Shown here: piece after piece, positions 53,486-64,000 of the stretch
Layout of the letters: each line of letters starts with the position of its first letter
How positions within the stretch are numbered: the first letter of the stretch is position 1
NCBI RefSeq assembly: GCF_034344865.1
Contig: NZ_CP133774.1
Coordinates: forward strand, 1,736,001-1,800,000
Reading direction: 5' to 3'
DNA length: 64,000 nucleotides
DNA from: Pseudomonas sp. 10S4
Lineage (GTDB): Bacteria; Pseudomonadota; Gammaproteobacteria; Pseudomonadales; Pseudomonadaceae
The notes under the pieces: model-generated
The model's database searches: none
What the model saw: the letters and a program-made list of their open reading frames with translations, nothing else
Told to the model about the DNA's origin: nothing
Program-made: the position numbers and the translations under genes

Positions 53486-54586
53486 ATGTCGCTCTCTGCT
53501 GTTACACCGGTTTCCCCTGCGGAACTGGAGGCTCGCTTACGTCTTCATCGCTTGCCCGAACTCGGACCTGCGCGATTTAAAAAACTGCTGGAAGCTTTTG
53601 GCTCAGCGTCAAAAGCCATCAGTGCGCCGGCCAGCGCCTGGCGTTCGCTGGGCTTGCCCGTCGCCTGCGCGGAAGCCCGGCGCAGCAATGAAATCCGCGA
53701 CGGAGCAAGCCACGCATTGGCCTGGCTAGAGCGCCCGGGCCAGCATTTACTGATGTGGGACCAGCCTGACTACCCGGCATTGCTGGCGGAAATCAGCGAT
53801 GCGCCGCCGCTGTTATTTGTCGCCGGGGATCCAGGCATTCTGGAAAAGCCGCAACTGGCGATGGTCGGCAGTCGCCGCGCGTCGAGGCCGGGGATGGACA
53901 CGGCTGCTGCATTTTCCCGCAGCCTGGCCGGTGCCGGATTCGTCATCACCAGCGGTTTGGCCCTGGGCATCGACGCCGCGGCGCACCAGGCGGCTTTGGA
54001 CGTTGGCGGGCAAACGGTAGGTGTGCTTGGCACGGGTCTTGAAAAGTTTTATCCACAGCGCAACCGACGGCTGGCGGACGCCATGATTGCCTCGGGTAGC
54101 GCGGTGCTTTCGGAGTTCCCGCTGGACGCCGGCCCCACCGCCAGCAACTTTCCCCGGCGAAACCGGATCATCAGCGGTTTGTCCCTCGGCGTGCTGGTGG
54201 TCGAGGCGAGTGTCGCCAGTGGTTCGTTGATTACCGCCAGGCTCGCCGCAGAACAGGGACGCGAGGTGTACGCGATTCCAGGTTCGATCCACCACCCCGG
54301 CGCCAAAGGCTGTCATCAACTGATCCGCGACGGGGCGATGCTGGTGGAAACCATCGAGCATATCCTCGAAGCCCTGCGTGGCTGGCAGCAATTGCCGTTA
54401 TCCATGGCCGCTCCGTCGACGACTCATCCATTACTCATGTTGCTCCACGCGGCGCCCCACACCAGTGAGGCGTTGGCTCACAGCAGTGGCTGGGCGTTGC
54501 CGAAAGTGCTGGCGGCGTTGACGGAGCTGGAAATGGATGGCCGGGCGACCTGCGAAAGCGGGCGCTGGTTTGCCAGGGTGAGCTAG
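53486..54586 (+). CDS. dprA: DNA-processing protein DprA (Smf)
   Basis: This 366-residue protein has an N-terminal helical region, the Rossmann-like core with GSRRASRPG, SGLALGIDAAAHQAAL and FPRRNRIISGLS, and a C-terminal winged helix (~310-366). DprA binds incoming single-stranded DNA and loads RecA during transformation. An exact DnaA box at 54049 lies inside the gene. Confidence 0.95.
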   Translation: MSLSAVTPVSPAELEARLRLHRLPELGPARFKKLLEAFGSASKAISAPASAWRSLGLPVACAEARRSNEIRDGASHALAWLERPGQHLLMWDQPDYPALLAEISDAPPLLFVAGDPGILEKPQLAMVGSRRASRPGMDTAAAFSRSLAGAGFVITSGLALGIDAAAHQAALDVGGQTVGVLGTGLEKFYPQRNRRLADAMIASGSAVLSEFPLDAGPTASNFPRRNRIISGLSLGVLVVEASVASGSLITARLAAEQGREVYAIPGSIHHPGAKGCHQLIRDGAMLVETIEHILEALRGWQQLPLSMAAPSTTHPLLMLLHAAPHTSEALAHSSGWALPKVLAALTELEMDGRATCESGRWFARVS

Positions 54587-54641
54587 GTTTTATAAGGAAG
54601 ATCGGTAAACTGCGCAGAGCCTTATTCTGGAGAGTTTTTTC

Positions 54642-55199
54642 ATGGTCAACAGTTGGCGTGTGCAGCAAGCCGCACAAGCAATTCGCGCAGGAGCGGTGAT
54701 TGCCTACCCAACCGAAGCAGTCTGGGGCCTGGGCTGCGACCCTTGGGACGAAGAGGCGGTGGATCGTCTGTTGATGATCAAGGGCCGATCGGTGGGTAAA
54801 GGCCTGATTCTGGTGGCCGACAACATTCGCCAGTTCGACTTCCTGTTCGACGACTTCCCGGAACTGTGGATGGACCGCATGGCCAGCACCTGGCCGGGGC
54901 CGAACACTTGGCTGGTGCCGCACCAGAATCTGTTGCCGCAATGGATTACCGGCGTGCATGAAACGGTAGCGCTGCGGGTCAGCGATCACCCGTTGGTGCG
55001 GGATTTGTGTGCAGTGGTCGGGCCACTGGTGTCGACGTCCGCTAACCCACAGGGCCGGCCGGCGGCGCGGACGCGGATTCGCATCGAACAGTATTTCCGC
55101 GGGCAGCTTGATCTGGTGATGGGTGGCAATCTGGGTGGGCGCAAGAATCCGAGTGTGATTCGTGATGTGGCGACTGGGCATGTGGTGCGCCCGGATTGA
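54642..55199 (+). CDS. tsaC: L-threonylcarbamoyladenylate synthase
   Basis: This 185-residue YrdC-fold protein has [33 protein letters not shown] and [12 protein letters not shown]. It makes threonylcarbamoyl-AMP for the t6A37 modification of ANN-reading tRNAs. It lies 55 bases after dprA. Confidence 0.95.
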   Translation: MVNSWRVQQAAQAIRAGAVIAYPTEAVWGLGCDPWDEEAVDRLLMIKGRSVGKGLILVADNIRQFDFLFDDFPELWMDRMASTWPGPNTWLVPHQNLLPQWITGVHETVALRVSDHPLVRDLCAVVGPLVSTSANPQGRPAARTRIRIEQYFRGQLDLVMGGNLGGRKNPSVIRDVATGHVVRPD

Positions 55200-55212
55200 G
55201 ACCAAGGTGACC

Positions 55213-55317
55213 TGTGGCGAGGGAGCTTGCTCCCGCTGGACTGCGCAGCAGTCCCGTTCTTTTTAGGGAGAAGCGGGGCCGCTTCGCAGCCCATCGGGAG
55301 CAAGCTCCCTCGCCACA
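55213..55317. repeat. REP inverted pair (family B)
   Basis: The 22-base arms at 55213-55234 (TGTGGCGAGGGAGCTTGCTC...) and 55296-55317 are perfect complements. They lie between the convergent tsaC and qor genes. Another full copy is at 59987-60080 and a one-armed copy at 58228. Confidence 0.9.
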
Positions 55318-55325
55318 GTTAGGCG

Positions 55326-56303
55326 TTACGGCAACAAAACAGTCGACCCCGTGGTACGCCGCGCCGACAACTCGGTCTGCGCCTTCGCCGCTTCAGCCAA
55401 TGGATACTTCTGGCTGATGTCCACCTTCAACTTGCCGCTGATGATCATCTCGAACAATTCATCCGCCATGCGTTGCAGGTTTTCGGCATTGTTGGCGTAG
55501 GTCGCCAGGGTTGGCCGGGTCACGTACAGAGAACCCTTCGCCGACAGAATCCCCAGGTTCACCCCGTCCACCGCGCCCGACGCATTGCCGAAACTCACCA
55601 CCAGACCCCGAGGCGAAACGCTGTCCAGCGACGTCAGCCAGGTGTCCTTGCCCACGCCGTCGTACACCACCGGGACTTTTTTCCCGTCAGTCAATTCCAG
55701 CACCCGTTGTGCGACGTTTTCGTGGCTGTAATCGATGGTCGCCCAGGCACCGTTGGCCTTGGCCAGTGCAGCTTTCTCCGGTGAACTGACCGTACCGATC
55801 AGCTTCACGCCCAACGCCTTGGCCCACTGGCAGGCCAGCGAACCGACACCGCCGGCAGCGGCGTGGAACAGGATGGTTTCGCCACCCTTGAGTTCATAAG
55901 TCTGACGCAACAGGTACTGCACGGTGAGGCCCTTGAGCATCACACCGGCGGCTTGTTCGAAGCTGATCGCGTCGGGCAGGCGCACCAGGTTGGCTTCGGG
56001 TAATACGTGAACCTGGCTGTAGGCGCCCAATGGGCCGCTGCCGTAGGCCACGCGATCGCCGACCTTGAAGCGGGTGACTTCGCTACCGACGGCGTCGACC
56101 ACGCCCGCGCCTTCCGAGCCCAGGCCCGACGGCAGTGCCGGCGGCGGATAGAGGCCGCTGCGGAAATAGGTGTCGATGAAGTTCAGGCCGATAGCCTTGT
56201 TGGTCACGCGCACTTGTTGCGGGCCGGGCTCGGCGGGTTCGTAATCGACATATTCGAGCACTTCGGGGCCGCCATGGGCGCGGAACTGGATACGCTTTGC
56301 CAT
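55326..56303 (-). CDS. qor: NADPH:quinone oxidoreductase (zeta-crystallin-like)
   Basis: This 325-residue medium-chain reductase lacks the zinc ligands of alcohol dehydrogenases and has the nucleotide motif HAAAGGVGSLACQWAKALG and the family stretch GLGSEGAGVVDAVG. It reduces quinones with NADPH. It is divergent from hemF across 172 bases. Confidence 0.94.
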   Translation of the reverse strand: MAKRIQFRAHGGPEVLEYVDYEPAEPGPQQVRVTNKAIGLNFIDTYFRSGLYPPPALPSGLGSEGAGVVDAVGSEVTRFKVGDRVAYGSGPLGAYSQVHVLPEANLVRLPDAISFEQAAGVMLKGLTVQYLLRQTYELKGGETILFHAAAGGVGSLACQWAKALGVKLIGTVSSPEKAALAKANGAWATIDYSHENVAQRVLELTDGKKVPVVYDGVGKDTWLTSLDSVSPRGLVVSFGNASGAVDGVNLGILSAKGSLYVTRPTLATYANNAENLQRMADELFEMIISGKLKVDISQKYPLAEAAKAQTELSARRTTGSTVLLP

Positions 56304-56451
56304 CAGAACTCTCCTTAGGTCTTAGCTTTTAGAGGTGTAGCGCGAAGCTCCCTATCGGACTCCTAACCATGATCTTCGTCAACTGCGGTGGAGCAAGGTG
56401 CGGTGTTATCCTACGCAGCAATTTGCCGCCGGCCATTCGTGCGCCGTGTAG

Positions 56452-57390
<939 letters not shown>

Positions 57391-57401
57391 GAGGAGTCCT
57401 G

Positions 57402-58223
57402 ATGGATCGTTACGTCGTATTCGGTAACCCGATTGGCCACAGCAAGTCGCCGCTGATCCATCGTCTGTTCGCCGAGCAAACCGCTCAGAAGTTGGACTAC
57501 AGCACTTCGCTGGCGCCACTCGATGACTTTTCCGGGTTTGCCCAGGCATTTTTCCTTCACGGTCGTGGGGCGAATGTCACCGTGCCGTTCAAGGAAGATG
57601 CTTATCGCCTGGCCGACAGCCTGACCGAGCGCGCGCAGCGAGCCGGGGCGGTGAACACCCTGAGCAAACTGGCGGATGGCAGCCTGTTGGGCGACAACAC
57701 CGACGGTGCCGGACTGGTGCGCGACCTGACGGTCAACGCCGGTTTCAGCCTCAAGGGCAAACGCATCCTGCTGTTGGGTGCCGGCGGTGCGGTACGCGGG
57801 GCGTTGGAACCGTTGCTGGCCGAACAACCGGCGTCGGTGATCATCGCCAATCGCACAGTGGAAAAAGCCGAGCTGCTGGCGGAGTTGTTTGCCGATCTGG
57901 GGCCGGTGTCCGCCAGTGGTTTTGACTGGTTGCGCGAGCCAGTGGACCTGATCATCAACGCGACGTCTGCCAGTCTGTCGGGTGATGTACCGCCGATTGC
58001 CAGCAGCCTGATCGAACCGGGCAAGACCGTGTGCTACGACATGATGTACGGCAAGGAACCGACTTCGTTCTGCCGCTGGGCCAGTGAACACGGCGCGGCG
58101 GTGGCGATGGATGGGTTGGGGATGCTGGCGGAGCAGGCGGCGGAAGCCTTCTACCTGTGGCGCGGAGTGCGCCCGGACACAGCGCCGGTGCTGGCCGAAC
58201 TGCGCCGACAGTTGGCGCTGTAG
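57402..58223 (+). CDS. aroE: Shikimate dehydrogenase (NADP+)
   Basis: This 273-residue protein has [15 protein letters not shown], the catalytic Lys in [16 protein letters not shown] and the NADP motif [12 protein letters not shown]. It reduces 3-dehydroshikimate in aromatic amino-acid synthesis. The start at 57402 follows GAGGAG; an ATG 30 bases upstream lies inside hemF. Confidence 0.97.
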   Translation: MDRYVVFGNPIGHSKSPLIHRLFAEQTAQKLDYSTSLAPLDDFSGFAQAFFLHGRGANVTVPFKEDAYRLADSLTERAQRAGAVNTLSKLADGSLLGDNTDGAGLVRDLTVNAGFSLKGKRILLLGAGGAVRGALEPLLAEQPASVIIANRTVEKAELLAELFADLGPVSASGFDWLREPVDLIINATSASLSGDVPPIASSLIEPGKTVCYDMMYGKEPTSFCRWASEHGAAVAMDGLGMLAEQAAEAFYLWRGVRPDTAPVLAELRRQLAL

Positions 58224-58227
58224 CTTT

Positions 58228-58342
58228 TGTGGCGAGGGAGCTTGCTCCCGCTGGGTTGCGCAGCAGCCCCCTTCTATTTTTCTGATACACCACGGTTGCT
58301 GAGTTTACGACCGCTTCGCGGCCGAACGGGGGCAAGTTATGC
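58228..58342. repeat. Truncated REP element (family B)
   Basis: TGTGGCGAGGGAGCTTGCTC and the following GCGCAGCAGCCC match the family B left arm. The right part (CGCTTCGCGGCCGAACGGGGGCAAG) is degenerate and does not pair well. It lies between convergent aroE and sulP. Confidence 0.7.
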
Positions 58343-58364
58343 GTTTTTCATAGAAGTGGTGTTT

Positions 58365-59933
58365 TTAGTCTTCGAAACGGATCGGGCACTTATCCGCCCC
58401 TTCCAGCTTCCTCAACTCCTCCACCACCGGCGGCCGCGCGCCGCGCAAGGTCAGGCTGCGATCCTGTTTGAGCAACCGCCGCGCTTCCTGGTGCAGCATT
58501 TCCACACCCGAATAGTCGATGAAATTGATGTGCTGCGCCTCGATCACCACCTTCGCGCCGTGCATCCGTTGCAGGCGCACTTGAAGGTAATGGCTGGCGC
58601 CAAAGAAGATCGAGCCGCCGACCCGCAGGATGTCTTCATCCCCATCGCGCCAGTGCTGTACCCGCGGTTGCGAGGTGCGTTTGAGGTAGAAGAACAGCGA
58701 AGCCAGGCACCCCGGCGTAGATCGCGGTATGCAATTCCAGCAGCAACGTGGCGACACAGGTCAGGGCCATGACCACGAATTCGGCGCGGCTGACTCGCAG
58801 CAACGCGCGAATGCCGCGATGGTCCACCAACCCCCAGGCGATCAACAGAATGCTGCCGGCCATGGCCGGGATCGGAATGTGAGCGATCAGCCCGGCGCCG
58901 AAGATGGCGAACAGCGCCACCCACAACGCCGAGAACACCCCGGCCAGTGGCGAGCAGGCGCCGGCCTCGTAGCTCAGCCCCGAACGGGTGAAGGACCCGG
59001 CTGACAGCGAGCCGGAAAAAACGCTCCGACAATGTTTGATAAACCCTGGGCGCGGACTTCCTGGTTGGCGTCGAGCAACTGCTGTGAGCGGGCCGACAAG
59101 GAGCGGGCAATTGAGAGACTCGTCACCAGTCCGAGCATGCCCACGGCGACGGCACTCGGCAGCAGACGCAGCACCAGTTCCAGATCCAGCGGCAACGAAC
59201 TGAAGGGTGGTAAGCGCCCGACAAACGCGCTGACCAATTTCACATGGCCGAACATCGCGGGCCAGAGCCACACCAGCACACCGCTCAGGATCAGGGTGAT
59301 CAATAGCGTCGGCCAGCGGGGCAGCAACAGTTTCAAGACAATCCCGACAGCGACCGTGGCAAGGCCTAGCACCAGCGAAGGTTTATCCACAGCCCCGAGG
59401 TGCGTGATCAAAGTCACCAGGCTGTTGAGCGCTGTGGCCTGGTTGGGCAAGTCGAGCCCCAGCAGATTCGGCATCTGCCCGATGGCGATCACCACTGCCG
59501 CCCCGAGGGTAAAACCCAGTACCACCGAGTGCGAGACGAAATTCACCAGTGCGCCGAAACGCAGCATCCCCAGTAGCCACTGGAAAATGCCGGCCAGGAG
59601 CGTAAGAAGCAGGATCAGCGTGATGTAGTCCTGTGACGCGGGCACGGCCAGAGGACTGACGCTGGCGTATAGGACGATGGAAATAGCCGCTGTAGGACCG
59701 CAGATCAGGTGCCAGGACGAACCCCACAAACAGGCGATCAGCACCGGGATGATCGCGGCGTACAAGCCGTATTCCGGTGGGAGACCGGCGATCAACGCGT
59801 AGGCAATGGATTGCGGCAACGCGAGAATAGCGCCGCTGAGACCGACGATCAGGTCACGACCGACGCTGGCGCGGGTCTGCCGTGGCAGCCAACTGAGAAA
59901 CGGGAAGAGTGAATGGCGGCTGGGGAAGGCCAT
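58365..59933 (-). pseudogene. SulP-family anion transporter with STAS domain, frame broken twice
   Basis: ATG 59933 opens MAFPSRHSLFPFLSWLPRQ. One base is missing in the A6 run 59016-59021 (T6 on the coding strand, before SGSLSAGSFTRSG), and one extra base lies at 58706/58707 (after HTAIYAGV). With both corrected the protein is 522 residues: about ten membrane helices, then a C-terminal STAS domain (~415-520, VVIEAQHINFIDYSGVEML). SulP proteins carry sulfate or other anions. Next to choline sulfatase a sulfate-handling role is likely. Confidence 0.85.
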
Positions 59934-59986
59934 GGGTCCTCTCGGGTAGGAGTTTGCGCAAAGGGTAACAGGGTAAGCCCAACCAT

Positions 59987-60080
59987 TGTGGCGAGGGAGC
60001 TTGCTCCCGCTGGGTTGCGCAGCAGCCCTAAAAATCTACGGGCGCTGCGCACCCGAGCGGGAGCAAGCTCCCTCGCCACA
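59987..60080. repeat. REP inverted pair (family B)
   Basis: TGTGGCGAGGGAGCTTGCTC from 59987 pairs with its complement ending at 60080, and inner parts (GCTGGGTTGCGCAGCAGC) pair imperfectly. It lies between choX and sulP on the minus strand. Confidence 0.9.
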
Positions 60081-60088
60081 GAGGTTGC

Positions 60089-61009
60089 TTACAACTTGGC
60101 TTTGACTGCGCCTAACGCATCCTGCCCGTCCACGGTCTTCACCCCGTCCAGCCATTTATCCAGCACCGCTGGATTCGCCTTGATCCACGCCTTCACTGCG
60201 TCCGCATTGCTGACCTTCTTGTTCACCACTTCGGCCATGATGCTGTTTTCCATTTCCTGGGTGAAACTCAGGTTGGTCAGCAGCTTGCCAACGTTCGGGC
60301 AGGCCTGTGCATAACCTTTACGGGTCAGTGTATAAACCGCGCCGGTGTCGCCGAAGTATTTCTCGCCGCCCTTCAGGTAATGCATTTTCAGCTGCACGTT
60401 CATCGGGTGCGGCGTCCAGCCGAGGAAGGTCACGAACTTCTGTTTCTTCACCGCGCGGGACACTTCAGCCAGCATCGCCTGCTCGCTGGACTCGATCAGC
60501 TTCCACTGGCCCAGCTCGAAGTCGTTCTTCTTGATGATGTCCTGCAGCGAAATATTCGCCGGAGCGCCGGAGCCGATGCCGTAGATCTTCTTGTCGAACT
60601 TATCGGCGTATTTGTTCAGGTCGGCAAAGTTATGCACACCCGCGTCCCAGACGTAATCCGGCACGGCCAATGTGAACTCGGTGCCGTCGAGATTCTTCGC
60701 CAATTGAGTCACGTCGCCGGTGGCGACGAACTTGTCATAAAAGCCCTGCTGCGCCGGCATCCAGTTACCCAAAAACACATCGACCTGGCCATCCTTCAGA
60801 CCACCAAAGGTGATCGGCACCGCCAGTGTGTCGACCTTGGCCTTGTAGCCCATGCCGTCCAGCAGAAACCCGGTGATGGCGTTGGTCGCGGCGATGTCGC
60901 TCCAGCCAGGGTCGGCCATTTTCACCGTCTCGCAGCTCTGATCGGCGTAAACCGATGCACTGCCCAGAGCCAGAAGCCCGACCGTCAGTACTGTGGATAA
61001 CCTTTGCAT
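60089..61009 (-). CDS. choX: Choline/betaine ABC transporter substrate-binding protein
   Basis: This 306-residue protein has a signal peptide (MQRLSTVLTVGLLALGSASVYA) and the type II binding-protein fold for quaternary amines (MADPGWSDIAATNAITGFLL, VFLGNWMPAQQGF, TFLGWTPHPMN), whose Trp residues should form the aromatic cage. It should bind choline. The start at 61009 gives the signal peptide. It follows betC by 16 bases; no permease or ATPase gene is nearby. Confidence 0.9.
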   Translation of the reverse strand: MQRLSTVLTVGLLALGSASVYADQSCETVKMADPGWSDIAATNAITGFLLDGMGYKAKVDTLAVPITFGGLKDGQVDVFLGNWMPAQQGFYDKFVATGDVTQLAKNLDGTEFTLAVPDYVWDAGVHNFADLNKYADKFDKKIYGIGSGAPANISLQDIIKKNDFELGQWKLIESSEQAMLAEVSRAVKKQKFVTFLGWTPHPMNVQLKMHYLKGGEKYFGDTGAVYTLTRKGYAQACPNVGKLLTNLSFTQEMENSIMAEVVNKKVSNADAVKAWIKANPAVLDKWLDGVKTVDGQDALGAVKAKL

Positions 61010-61025
61010 GGACTTCCCCTTCACA

Positions 61026-62540
61026 TTATTGGTTTTGGCAGGGTTGTGGATAACGTGCTTTGCGCTCCAGATCATCAAGGTCGATGTGGTTGCGCATGTA
61101 TTGCTGACTGGCGTCCACCAGCGGCTGGTGATCCCAGCTCTTCAGCTTGCCGATGGTCAGGGCGTCGGCGACGAAACGCCGACGCCGCTGGCTCGCGAGC
61201 ACCTGTTGGTGGATCGCCGGAATGTCCCATTTGGCCCGCGCTTCGGCGAGAAAATCTTCGAACAGTGGCCGATGTTGCGGCGACTGGCTGAGTTCTTCTT
61301 GTTCACGCGGGTCGTTGTGTACGTCGAAGAGTAGGCAAGGGTCGTCTTCGCTGTAGATGAATTTGTAGGCGCCGCGCCGAATCATCATCAACGGGCTGAT
61401 AGTGCCTTCGGCCATGTATTCGCCGAACACTTCATCGTGACCGCCCTGCCCTTGCAGGTGCGAAACCAGTGAGCGGCCGTCCAGCGGCAGGCCCGGTTCC
61501 AGTGAGCCACCGGCCAGTTCGACAAAGGTTGGCAGCAGATCCGCGGTAGAGACTGCCGCACTGACCCGGCCCGCTCCGAATTGTCCCGGAGCACTTATCA
61601 ACAGGGGGACACGGGCAGCCATTTCAAACCAGTGCATTTTGTACCAGAGGCCACGCTCGCCGAGCATGTCGCCGTGGTCGCCGGAGAAGACGATGATGGT
61701 GTCATCGATCAGTCCGGTTTCCTCGAGTGTTTGCAGGAGTTTGCCGACGTTGCTGTCGATATAGCTGCACGCACCGAAGTACGCCCGGCGCGCATCGCGA
61801 ATCTTATCCACAGGCAGAGGCTTGTCCCACAGGTCGTAAACCTTGAGCAAACGTTGGGAGTGTGGATCGAGTGCAGTCTGGGCCGGCGTCTGTGGCAGCG
61901 GGATGTCGGCGTCGTCGTACATATCCCAAAAAGCCTTGGGAATCGTGTACGGGTCATGTGGGTGAGTCATCGAGACGGTCAGGCAGAACGGCTGATTGCC
62001 ATCCTCGCGAATGTGATCGAACAGATATTGCTGGGCCTTGAACACCACTTCTTCGTCGAAATCGAGCTGATTGGTTCGCACGCAGGGCCCGGCTTGCAGC
62101 ACTGAAGACATGTTGTGATACCAGGTCGGACGCACGTCCGGTTCGTCCCAGTTCACTGACCAGCCGTAGTCGGCCGGGTAAATATCGCTGGTCAGGCGTT
62201 CTTCATAGCCGTGGAGTTGGTCCGGGCCACAGAAGTGCATCTTGCCCGACAGCGCGGTGCGGTAGCCGAGGCGACGCAGGTAGTGGGCATAAGTCGGTAC
62301 GTCTGCGGGGAAATCGGCCGCGTTGTCGTAGGCGCCGATCTTGCTCGGCAACTGACCGCTGACCAAGGTAAAGCGCGACGGCGCGCAGAGTGGGCTGTTG
62401 CAATACGCGGCGTCGAACACCACGCCTTCGGCGGCGAGGCGGCTGAGATTCGGGAGTTTGATTGGCGAAGGGCCGTAGAACGGCAACATTGGCGCGGCCA
62501 TCTGATCGGCCATGATGAAAAGAATATTCTTGCGCTTCAT
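61026..62540 (-). CDS. betC: Choline-sulfatase
   Basis: This 504-residue sulfatase has CAPSR (in YCNSPLCAPSRFTLVSGQ), whose Cys becomes formylglycine, the metal residues at LFIMADQM and VFSGDHGDMLGERGLW, and the conserved LSGKMHFCGPDQLHGYE. It releases choline and sulfate from choline-O-sulfate. The start at 62540 (MKRKNILFIMADQ) is the family start. It is divergent from the LysR gene and followed by choX. Confidence 0.95.
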   Translation of the reverse strand: MKRKNILFIMADQMAAPMLPFYGPSPIKLPNLSRLAAEGVVFDAAYCNSPLCAPSRFTLVSGQLPSKIGAYDNAADFPADVPTYAHYLRRLGYRTALSGKMHFCGPDQLHGYEERLTSDIYPADYGWSVNWDEPDVRPTWYHNMSSVLQAGPCVRTNQLDFDEEVVFKAQQYLFDHIREDGNQPFCLTVSMTHPHDPYTIPKAFWDMYDDADIPLPQTPAQTALDPHSQRLLKVYDLWDKPLPVDKIRDARRAYFGACSYIDSNVGKLLQTLEETGLIDDTIIVFSGDHGDMLGERGLWYKMHWFEMAARVPLLISAPGQFGAGRVSAAVSTADLLPTFVELAGGSLEPGLPLDGRSLVSHLQGQGGHDEVFGEYMAEGTISPLMMIRRGAYKFIYSEDDPCLLFDVHNDPREQEELSQSPQHRPLFEDFLAEARAKWDIPAIHQQVLASQRRRRFVADALTIGKLKSWDHQPLVDASQQYMRNHIDLDDLERKARYPQPCQNQ

Positions 62541-62654
62541 GTGATCGCGGCATTCCATAGTGAATATTTATGCGAGAGTGCTGCGATCGAGCATGTAGTC
62601 CATGCCTTTTGCGGTAAAGCCCATGCACGGCAATGACTAGGATAAGCACAGCTT

Positions 62655-63605
62655 ATGTATGACGCCCTTGGTGATTTGTCTCTCGACTTGCTGCGTGCCT
62701 TCGAGGCGGCGGCCCGTCAGCGCAGCTTTACCGCGGCGGCGGTGGAGCTTGGCACCACGCAACCGGCGATCAGTCAGCAGATCAAACGGCTGGAAGAACA
62801 GCTCACTACGCGCCTGTTTGATCGCATCTATCGTGGTATCGAGCTGACGGAGGCGGGGGCGATTCTTTTCGAGCAAGTTCAGCTCGGTTTACAGAATATC
62901 GACGCAGGATTGACTGCGATCAGCGCACAGCAGTCCCACGAAGTGCTGCAAGTCGCCACCGATTTCGCCTTCGCCGCCTATTGGTTGATGCCACGCCTGC
63001 ACCGTTTTCACGAAGCCAATCCCCAAGTCGATGTCAGCCTGGTCACCAGCGAACGCAATCACAACATGTTGCGTACCGATATCGACGTGGCGGTGCTGTT
63101 CGGTGACGGGCGCTTCAAGCAAGGCGAAAGCCATTGGTTGTTCAGCGAGGAAGTGTTCCCGGTGTGCAGCCCGCTGTTGTTGAAGGACCGTCCCCTGCCC
63201 TTGCCGGTCCAGTCGTTGCTCGATTTTCCACTGCTGCATCTGCGTGGGGAAAACAGCAGCAACTGGTTCGACTGGAGCGGAGTGTTCCGAGAGTTGGGGA
63301 TAACCTCGGCGCCGGCACCGGGACAGCTGCGTTTCGACAATTACACGTTGTTGATCCAGGCGGCGATTGGCGGCCAGGGCGTGGCCATCGGTTGGCGGCA
63401 CCTTGTGGATAACTTATTGGCCCAGGGTTTGTTGTGTCGGCCGATTGCCGACACGGTGATTTCACGGCTGGGTTATTACGTTGTCTTGCCTCAGCGCAAA
63501 CGTCGTGGTGTGTTGATTAAACAGTTTGTGGATTGGTTGATGGCAGAACAGGCCACCAGTGCGCAATCGTTGACTGGTTTGCCGTTTCCTTCGATTGCGG
63601 TGTGA
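62655..63605 (+). CDS. LysR-family regulator of choline-sulfate use
   Basis: This 316-residue protein has the LysR helix-turn-helix at ~8-66 (LLRAFEAAARQRSFTAAAVE, GTTQPAISQQIKRLEEQL) and an effector domain (~95-300). It belongs to the GcvA-like branch and is divergent from betC across 114 bases, the usual layout for its regulator. An exact DnaA box at 63404 lies in the gene. Confidence 0.9.
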   Translation: MYDALGDLSLDLLRAFEAAARQRSFTAAAVELGTTQPAISQQIKRLEEQLTTRLFDRIYRGIELTEAGAILFEQVQLGLQNIDAGLTAISAQQSHEVLQVATDFAFAAYWLMPRLHRFHEANPQVDVSLVTSERNHNMLRTDIDVAVLFGDGRFKQGESHWLFSEEVFPVCSPLLLKDRPLPLPVQSLLDFPLLHLRGENSSNWFDWSGVFRELGITSAPAPGQLRFDNYTLLIQAAIGGQGVAIGWRHLVDNLLAQGLLCRPIADTVISRLGYYVVLPQRKRRGVLIKQFVDWLMAEQATSAQSLTGLPFPSIAV

Positions 63606-63611
63606 AAGCGC

Positions 63612-63652
63612 AAAGATCGCACCTGTAGGAGCTGCCGAAGGCTGCGATCTTT
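63612..63652. terminator. Bidirectional hairpin after the LysR gene (contains REP family C core)
   Basis: AAAGATCGCA (63612-63621) pairs with TGCGATCTTT (63643-63652). The loop holds GTAGGAGCTGCCGAAGGC, the same core as at 36103-36120. It sits between two convergent genes and could terminate both. Confidence 0.7.
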
Positions 63653-64000
63653 ACGGTTCTGAAGCCGCCACAAAACTCACATGTTCACCGACATGCAGGT
63701 TCAACCGCAGCTCATCAGCGATCCCGACCGCCACACGATTTAGCCGTCGCAATGGCTCGGCCAGACCCGGCTCAAGGCTGCTGCTGACCTGACTGAAATG
63801 CTCGATGGTCAGCCCGGCCACCCCGTGCGGCACATCCACCAACGTCCAGTGCAGATCGCTGCCTTGCAGGGCTTCGAGGATTTCTTCGGCGGCATGGCGC
63901 TGAAGGTCATCCTCCACCCCCGGCTCGTCCAATTCCTCAAAATGCCCCACCACAAACAAACGGCCAATGCTGGCGGCCTGCAGACCGTCGATCAATGCAT
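63651..64000 (-). CDS. C-terminal part of an unidentified protein
   Basis: An open frame enters from the right edge and ends EHVSFVAASEP at 63651, so about 115 C-terminal residues are visible; the true start lies outside. The visible part is rich in Glu, Leu and Val (DLHWTLVDVPHGVAGLTIEH, LAEPLRRLNRVAVGIADELR). I recognise no family. Confidence 0.6.
   Translation of the reverse strand, partial: ALIDGLQAASIGRLFVVGHFEELDEPGVEDDLQRHAAEEILEALQGSDLHWTLVDVPHGVAGLTIEHFSQVSSSLEPGLAEPLRRLNRVAVGIADELRLNLHVGEHVSFVAASEP

Overview
The window is the replication-origin region of a Pseudomonas chromosome, most likely from the P. fluorescens group. Three things support this: the order glmS-glmR-glmU-atp-parB-parA-rsmG-mnmG-mnmE-yidC-yidD-rnpA-rpmH-oriC-dnaA-dnaN-recF-gyrB, the genes that follow (plsC, gmhB, glyS, glyQ, tag, htrB, trkA, rsmB, fmt, def, tsaP, dprA, tsaC, qor, hemF, aroE, sulP, choX, betC), which match the P. 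aeruginosa PAO1 order as I remember it, and the fluorescens-type REP palindromes. Around the origin most genes point away from oriC: minus strand to the left, plus strand to the right through gyrB.

Region by region: 1-2942 holds a truncated flavin/pyridoxamine-oxidase-like reductase, a glutathione S-transferase and a LysR regulator. 3090-8835 is a tight six-gene plus-strand lipid operon resembling E. coli ynbABCD: CDP-alcohol phosphatidyltransferase, hydrolase-methyltransferase fusion, PAP2-dual-specificity phosphatase fusion, small membrane protein, PlsC-type acyltransferase and CdsA-type cytidylyltransferase. 8918-13098 makes UDP-GlcNAc (glmS, glmR, glmU). 13215-20331 is the complete atpIBEFHAGDC operon. 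20479-24713 carries parB, parA, rsmG and mnmG. 24714-25259 is a gene-free, DnaA-box-rich, AT-rich stretch. 25260-29189 is mnmE, yidC, yidD, rnpA and rpmH. oriC occupies 29190-29756. dnaA, dnaN, recF and gyrB follow, with two parS sites inside recF. 36137-40977 is a signalling module (response regulator, divergent from a FecR-domain protein and a CHASE2 histidine kinase) lying between gyrB and plsC. 41202-58223 is housekeeping. 58365-63605 is a choline-sulfate uptake and hydrolysis locus, followed by the end of an unidentified gene.

Two window-wide observations stand out. First, I count 36 exact copies of the DnaA-box 9-mer (TTATCCACA or its complement), most of them inside genes, against about 0.5 expected for random sequence. 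Second, six genes (mnmE, fmt, sulP, recF, the response regulator and a small TPR gene) carry nine single-base indels that break the reading frame. In every case restoring the frame gives a complete family-length protein, so draft-sequence error is at least as likely as real gene decay.

The least explained biology is the ynb-like lipid operon, whose CDP-alcohol phosphotransferase has Asn in place of two Asp residues of its family signature, and the FecR/CHASE2 module. No tRNA, rRNA, insertion sequence, prophage or CRISPR array was seen.
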